This document shows, in pieces, positions 57,966 to 64,000 of a stretch of DNA of 64,000 bases. The position numbers were made by a program, and so were the translations under genes. The notes beneath the pieces were generated by a model. The model worked only from the letters and a program-made list of their open reading frames with translations. It searched no databases and was not told where the DNA came from. The stretch is from Tipula vernalis (Eukaryota > Arthropoda > Insecta > Diptera > Tipulidae), in NCBI GenBank assembly GCA_958295665.1, contig OY282559.1, positions 259,414,245-259,478,244 of the forward strand. The letters are read 5' to 3'. How positions within the stretch are numbered: position 1 is the stretch's first letter; each line of letters begins with the position of its first letter.

Positions 57966-60590
57966 AAAATCTGGAACTTATTATATTATATAAATAAAAT
58001 TAAATTAAATTATATAAAACTTATTTTGTTTACTTCACCGGCACAGAAACAAGAATTATTACGGGCATGTCAAAATTATAACACACCGCTGCTGTAATAA
58101 ATTGGCTTCGTACAGTTTAACATTAATTTATCACAAAAAAATTATTTCGCACAGAAATCGGACACGTCCTAAGGCTAAAAAACTTTACTCGAATGGTAAA
58201 AATTTGACATTACAAATTATTTTTAGAAAATAAAACATTTTCTTTTGCTCGAGAGAATTTTGCTTTACTCTGAATTTTTTCATAGATTTGCTTTACTCTT
58301 TACAAATACATAGAAATGTGAAATGTCAAAGTGAATTGGAATTGGAAACAAAAACAAAACTCCATTTTGATATGTGTATTTATTTGTGGTTTATTTGAAT
58401 ATTTATGCGCTAAATTAATTGGTTCCATCTTGTTATCACAATAAAAAAAGTTTTATTGATCTGACTGACAGTAAAACATAACCTCATTTTATTTTGCTTT
58501 TTTTTCAACAACACAATTACAAAAATATTTCATATTAGAATATCTAAATATTTGTTAAAACTTTAAATTTCACTCAAGTTTTCATTTCAATTTAACTCAA
58601 TGAGCGTGCTCAAAATTACAATTAACATTTAAGTACACTTTGGAAGATTAACTCAGTTTCGGATTAAAATATCACTCAGAGTTGATTGAAATCCAGATGA
58701 AATTGTAACATAATTTTATTCTGGATGCATCCAAGGTTTTATTCGAATCCATAAAAACCATTTGCTTTTCCAGTCTAATTAAGTCTAGTTTTCCCTTGAC
58801 CAATCTTTTATTTGCTCCACCTAATTTTCATTTTTTTGTTTTATAATTGAAAATCCACTCAGTAAATCTATTGTGCAATATAAACTTATATTTCTCTCAA
58901 AATTTTGTGAAATCAAAATTTGAGTTGTAACCCAATTCCTATACATTGACCAAAGATTTTATTTGGTTTGGAAAGCCATTTTTTTTTAAATTAATTCCTA
59001 AATCAAATTTCACTCAAAATTTCCGGTACAAATTTCTAGACTAAATTCTAAGAAAATTTTGTTGGTTCTTTGAGATCGATGCTCGTATTACTAAATTCTT
59101 ACCTAATTGCAATTAAAATTATGTTTAAATCTAGTTTAGAATACGAAATTTACACTCAAATTTTTGCTCAAATCCAAATAGAATGCCCTAATCAATTTCT
59201 AATCTAAATTTCCAAATCAATTTTTAACTAGAGTAACACTGCACAACAATTTGTACTATTTAAATTCCATGCAAAATGTAGTATAATCCAGAAACATTTT
59301 CTTAATTTCGATTTTAAATTTTACTCAAAATGTTGAAAGGTGTCGTAGTTCGAATTTTAACTCAATTATTAAACTCAAAAATGTATGGATTTAAAACCGG
59401 AAGTTTTTTTAAATCAACTCAATATTTAGTCAAAGTTTATTTATAGCTAAATTTCTTGCTGAAAAATACGATTAGTTTTTGATTCATATTAAACACCAGA
59501 TGTTGTTCAAATCTAGTTTGTAATTCTAATTCAATTTTTAAATTTTTAAATTCAATTTATGTTCCTACTCAAGAATTTATTCAGTTACATTTGGGAATTC
59601 AAATTCTCATTCAGATTTCTGCTCGAAATTCTGATTTTATATACGATATGTTGAAATTCACAAACGTATGTTGGCAAACAATATGTTGACTTTTCTCACG
59701 AAAATGGCACTAAATATTTTACTAAAATTCATGTTTGAATTCTGGCACATACGTTAACGAATAAAAACTACAATCAGCTCCGGATCGTTAAATAATGTGC
59801 AATCAGCTATTGAGATATGTATTTTAATTTGACCTTTATTTTGTTCTTAATTTATTGATCTAACTTAGATTAGTTTAGGTCAAAGTAAAATGTTTTTAAC
59901 TTCTTAAAAAAAAATTTGTTGGCCTAAATTTAAAATTTAAATGTTAAGCTATGAAAGTCCACTTAATTCTTGAAGAAACATTAAAAATATTTCGAATAAA
60001 CCATAAAATATGTGGTAAACCGTAAAATAAGTGGAAATATGTAAAAATACGTGATTATGCCAAAATATTTCCAAATATGTGGTAACATATAGGGCTCATT
60101 CGCTTTTATTTGTTCTAAAAAGAATAACTATGCAACAAATTTTTGCTTTGGATTTCCAAAAAAAAATATTTTTTTACCTACAAAAATTTGCCTAATCCTA
60201 GTCATAATAATACTTGTAAAAGATAAAAAGTGCTCATACGTACATACTAATAAGAGTAAGTTCTTTTTTGAATGGGATCCAAAACAGTCAGTCCTACCAT
60301 TGGACGTACAAACATTAGCAGTTTTCCAAATAAACTGGAAATAGGCGTTGACCGAAATCAGACTTATCTACAGCATAATGGCGTTTTTTTTAAGACGATG
60401 AGAATTTGCTTCCATTAATAATCCTCCGAACTTTAGAGACAATACGGTTTAAAATATGACTTATTGCTGAAGATATATACGATAGATATGTAGTGATTTG
60501 AACCTGGAAAATGCGAGGCAAATTTTATTAGTTCATATCAGTTTAGTACATATATTAAAACTGTCTGTTAAATTCGGCCTTAAGTCACCC
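57966..60590. other. Non-coding; degenerate CTCAAATTT-like word repeats at 58560-59720
   Basis: No ORFs of note. From 58560 to 59720 words such as ACTCAAATTT, CTCAAAATT, AATTCTAA and CTCAATTTT recur every 15-35 bp on the + strand without a fixed period. This suggests a very old simple or satellite repeat. Elsewhere nothing was seen. Confidence 0.45.
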
Positions 60591-60599
60591 ACGATTTAT

Positions 60600-60790
60600 G
60601 TGTAAATACGGTTTACGACCGACAGGTTTTAGAAAAGTAAATAAAATGTTGCGTGAAAAATTGGCTTCGGGTATCAGATAAAATTCATCCAAAATTATTA
60701 CCAAAATCAGATTTGATGTTAGTACAAGCCAAACAGATTTGTACGGTAGAAGAGAATTGGGAATGAGATGGCGAAACATTAACTGATCAA
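60600..60790 (+). pseudogene. Possible Gypsy Gag scrap
   Basis: In mixed frames, KMLREKLASGI followed by KSDLMLVQAKQICTVEENWE resembles the capsid C-terminus of Gypsy Gag (a LREKLL...LTLDKAIEICR-type motif). Similarity is weak and frame changes are needed. Confidence 0.3.
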
Positions 60791-61399
60791 AATTTAAAAC
60801 AAAAACAGTGAATTTGAATAGCGGGACAGGGACGTGGCTGTATAAAAAGAAAATAACTTACCAACCGCTGAACATCTGTGTGTCACTTACAGTCACATCA
60901 CAAAGAGCAACTACAAATCGAATGACAATCGAATGCGCGCAAGAATAAAGAAGAACATAACAAGAGAAAATAGTAAGAGAGTGACGACCACGCGTCCATG
61001 CGAAATTTTAGCGTTGTGAAAAAACACTTTGACTGTGTAATAAAGGGTAGGTTGAATTGTACTTGGTTATGAAACCTTGTAAAATTTGCTCAAAAACGAA
61101 ATTTCAAAATTAGGGAAATCAAAATAATTTTTAGTGGTGATAACCGAAATCACCGGCAAAACAAAAAAACTATTTTGCTTCAAATCATCGAGCGTAAACA
61201 AATTAGTCTTAATGGAAACAAGTTAGTGTAGCATATCCATGGTTGAGGAGATATCACAAGGACTGACTCGTGCAAAGATATTTTTTTAAGTTGGAAGCAA
61301 ACAAGTGGCACGATGGACTTAATGATGTATGATGATGACGATAATAATCTTAGAAAATATAAAGGGCTGAAACCTAATAAGGGATCAGAACTTCCAAAT

Positions 61400-62105
61400 T
61401 AATCCCGAAATGAACCTCGCAGAATTTCACCATTATTGGTTGAGAAATACGCAATTTTCATCACACTTGGCCATATTCCAGAACTTCATCAAAAAATCAT
61501 TTTAGAATCTCATTTTCAAAGCATATGTCAAATTTAAGCATAATCGGTTTAGAAATAGGCAAGTTGCATCGTACTTGGCCATATTCCAGAACTTAATTCA
61601 AAAATCATTTTAGAATATCATTCCCAACGCACATGTCAAATTTGACCTGAATCGGTTGAAAAATAGGTAAGCTCCATCATACTTGGCCATATTCCAGAAC
61701 TTCATCCAAAAATTAGTTTAGAATCCCATTTCCAACGCACATATCAAATTTCATTATAATCGGTTGATAAATAAACAAGTTCCCTCATATTTTTCCATAT
61801 TCCAGAACTTCATCCAAAAATTAGTTTAGAATCCCATTTCCAATATGCAAGAAAAATTTTATAATAATTGATTAAAAAATAGGCAAGTTCCAAAGAATGA
61901 AAGTGCAGAATCCCATTTCCAACACATATGTCAAATTTCACCATAATCAGTTGAGAAATAGGCCAGTTCCATCATAATTGGCCATATTCCAGAACTTCAT
62001 CCAAAAATCATTTTAGAATCCCATTTCCATCGCGGAAGTCAAATTTCACTAAAATCAGTTAAGAAGTAGATAAATTCTATCCTAATTGGCCATTAATTTA
62101 ATTTG
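61400..62105. repeat. 108-bp tandem satellite, about 6.5 units
   Basis: The marker word CCATATTCCAGAACTT starts at 61471, 61579, 61687 and 61795, exactly 108 bp apart. One unit has a deletion of about 29 bp. The marker returns at 61982 and a partial one is at 62090 (again 108). Units contain AATCGGTTGAGAAATAGGCA and TTAGAATCCCATTTCCAACG. Neighbouring units differ at roughly one base in ten. Confidence 0.93.
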
Positions 62106-62289
62106 CTAAAGGTTTAATTTGAGGAACCTTTCTTAACTCTTAAACAATATTTGTGTAAGGTTTGGTTCAAATCGGTCAAGTCGTGTGGATTTGTTTAAAT
62201 ATCATACACATATGCTGTACTTACATACAAACACTTACTTTATTTTATAAATTGCTTAACTGCTCACGAAACACTGGTCCAGCATCATC

Positions 62290-63060
62290 TCAGCCCCAAT
62301 TCAACCCGCAAATGGCCCCCAACCAATACTAGAAAACTTGAAAGAATTACAAAAAATTCTTGAATTAGCGAAAAGAAGCGATATACGAGTGGACTGACAC
62401 GAGTGGAAGACAGTTTCGACAAATCTTAAACAGCAATTAGTGAAGTACCAAATTTCGAGAAAAGAGTTACTGATTGAAATGGATGTGAGCAGTATTGGTT
62501 TGCGAGCAGCACTTTTACAAGGCGGTAAACCAATTACGTGCGCATGCTGATGGAGAACAAAAGTAAGCACAGATTAAAGACAGGGTATTTGTGAATTGTA
62601 CAAGTGTACGTATAGCCAAAAACAAAAACCATAATTGGCAACGACAATGAACGATTTTTGGGAGATCGATCAGCCATCGTTTAAGATAAAGGCATCCTAT
62701 TTAAAAAAGCAAATGCAAGCGTTATTCGAAATGAATTACAGTTAACAACTGTTACATTACAACCATTAAGAAAGGTAAATAGTTTGTTTGCAATGTCTCA
62801 TCACGTCTGATTATTACCCAAATTTCATCGAAGTCGATAAATTACAAACTATATCAGCTAATCTGATTATTGAAGCTTGCAGACATGCATCTCGACGTGA
62901 AACATCACGATAGACGATGGTACACAATTTCATTCAAAGGAATTTATTTTAAGTATAGTGAAAATACAAAACAACTGCCTGTAATTTACCAGAATTGGAA
63001 GTAACGATTAGCAATGACTAATTTCTACTACAACCAACAACGCCAACGATAAACGAATTT
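62290..63060 (+). pseudogene. Ty3/Gypsy RNase H and integrase remnant
   Basis: At 62470-62545 a frame reads LLIEMDVSSIGLRAALLQGGKPIT, an RNase H-like block in which the canonical first Asp is kept. At 62810-62960 another reads YYPNFIEVDKLQTISANLIIEACRHASRRET followed by a DDGTQFHSKEF-like integrase block after a short deletion. Everything between is unreadable. It is a separate, older element from the one at 53274. Confidence 0.6.
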
Positions 63061-63510
63061 AATTTTAAGGGCGTACAACGGTAATAGAAGCAAATTATAG
63101 TTTGTCTACCAGTAAAAACCATGTAAATCAAATTATTTTATTTTAATTTATTTCAAACTTATTTACCACCTTGTTGATTTATCACAAAACATTAATTTTA
63201 CACACTTATTTTGACAGTTAATTACAAAATCAATAGTAAAAATTTTACTTAATATTAATTTTTAAAAAATATACAAAACGATTTAAAAATTTTACTTTTA
63301 AATTATTTAGCAAATAAAAACATAAAATTTTGCCTAAAAGTAATAGACGGCAATGAACACAAAATATTTAGACAGAATGTTTACATGACACCAAATAAGT
63401 TTTCTGTAGAAGAAAGAGACAGAAAATATGCCACCTCGCCAGCAGACTTATTTAAATAATTTTGACTTAACAAATAAATTTGCATTTAAATCATCCAAAC
63501 AAGGCAACGC
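63061..63510. other. No gene seen
   Basis: A+T-rich sequence with no supportable feature. Confidence 0.4.
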
Positions 63511-63715
63511 TAAAGGCGCAATTACACGAGTTACTTTGGATGATCACCGGGGATGACTCATCCAAAGTGAACCAAAAGTTCAACATGTCCAACTTCTTTC
63601 ATTGATCATCTTCGGCAATCATACTTGATGAAAGATGATTTTACCATACCATAGGTCTTTTTGGATAATTCATCCGCGATGATCACCCAAAGTGATTCGT
63701 GTAAATGCGTCTTTA
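63511..63715. mobile_element. 205-bp MITE with about 50-bp inverted ends
   Basis: The left end starts TAAAGGCGCAATTACACGA and the right end read inward starts TAAAGACGCATTTACACGA. Similarity continues through ACTTTGG(A/G)TGATCA to about position 50. The inner part contains further GATGATC/GATCATC inverted words. Flanking duplications are unclear (a shared GCAA only). The parent superfamily is not determined. Confidence 0.75.
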
Positions 63716-64000
63716 GCAATTTCACTCGACTCCATAAAGATGTTTCCGAAGCTGTAATTTTGGATTATCTTAAAGATAAATTTAACATTGAGGATGTAAA
63801 CAGCCAGCGTATTATATCTCGACGGAATAATGATGCAGACCGTAATTTTTCGTCCTTTAAACTATATGTGGACGTTACTGATTTTGAGAATTTATAACAA
63901 CCTAATTCTTGGCCTGCTAGGTCATTAATTAAAGAATTTGTAATTTTTAATATAATCGAATTTTCCCGTTCTTCAACGAAACCAACCAACTCTTTAACTG
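63716..64000 (+). pseudogene. LINE ORF1 C-terminal fragment, runs to the window edge
   Basis: CVFSNFTRLHKDVSEAVILDYL (from about 63710), NIEDVNSQRIISRRNNDADR and NFSSFKLYVDVTDFENL give the C-terminal RRM/zinc-knuckle-adjacent pattern of LINE ORF1 proteins (a short RRM-like domain with a SSFK(I/L) strand). After a stop at 63895, QPNSWPARSLIKEFV continues the same pattern. Only this part is visible. Confidence 0.5.

Noticed and set aside
61400..62105. Regularly spaced units considered as a CRISPR-like array
   Set aside because: Units are contiguous 108-bp tandem copies without distinct spacers, in an animal genome.

Overview
This is a repeat-dominated, A+T-rich animal nuclear window, most likely from an insect. 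The mix of elements fits an arthropod: P-type THAP transposases, BEL/Pao, a mag-like Ty3/Gypsy, mellifera-type mariner, Penelope-like elements and Jockey-type LINEs. No sequence allows a species call. I found no convincing single-copy host gene, tRNA, rRNA or CRISPR array. Nearly every protein-like stretch belongs to a transposable element. Only two elements look recent: a BEL/Pao retrotransposon (33016-40746) and a Jockey-type LINE (14864-19343).

Layout. 1-3140: a PIF/Harbinger transposon entering from the left, with a spliced MADF gene on + and a spliced DDE transposase on - whose exons interdigitate. 3168-4870: a Tigger/pogo-like transposase with two frameshifts. 5687-9535: a complete but decayed P-type element with inverted ends and a perfect 8-bp target duplication. 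9580-9699: a small TA-flanked MITE. 10060-11520: a decayed Penelope-like element. 11560-14705: a second Penelope family as an inverted pair, each 3' part carrying a hammerhead-ribozyme-like motif. 14864-19343: the full-length LINE with a 10-bp target duplication. 20510-21195: mariner remnant. 21850-23300: LINE remnant. 25000-25100: inverted-repeat cassette with another ribozyme-like core. 27179-29484: nested wreckage (internally deleted mariner, Harbinger and Tc1 pieces) between two inverted 32-bp sequences. 29930-30660: LINE remnant.

33016-40746: the BEL/Pao element, with 577-bp LTRs that look identical, an uninterrupted 1810-codon Gag-Pol and a leader full of repeated hairpins. 41455-43700: a severed terminus of the first P-type family, a 17-bp minisatellite, then a second P-type transposase pseudogene. 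44460-45590: an unrecognised decayed protein region split by a 132-bp (AT)n tract. 46118-46437: a MITE with 46-bp inverted ends, abutting the tail of a minus-strand LINE (46440-49385). 52912-57150: a mag-like Gypsy element broken mainly by in-frame stops. 57540-57960: Harbinger N-terminal fragment. 60600-63060: Gypsy scraps around a 108-bp tandem satellite. 63511-63715: a MITE, followed by a LINE ORF1 fragment running to the window end.

The elements do not form a joint pathway. The window reads as a heterochromatin-like or intergenic TE graveyard with two recent arrivals. The points most worth follow-up are the interlocked Harbinger genes, the ribozyme-like motifs, the classical slippery heptamer in LINE ORF1, and the hairpin-repeat leader of the BEL/Pao element.
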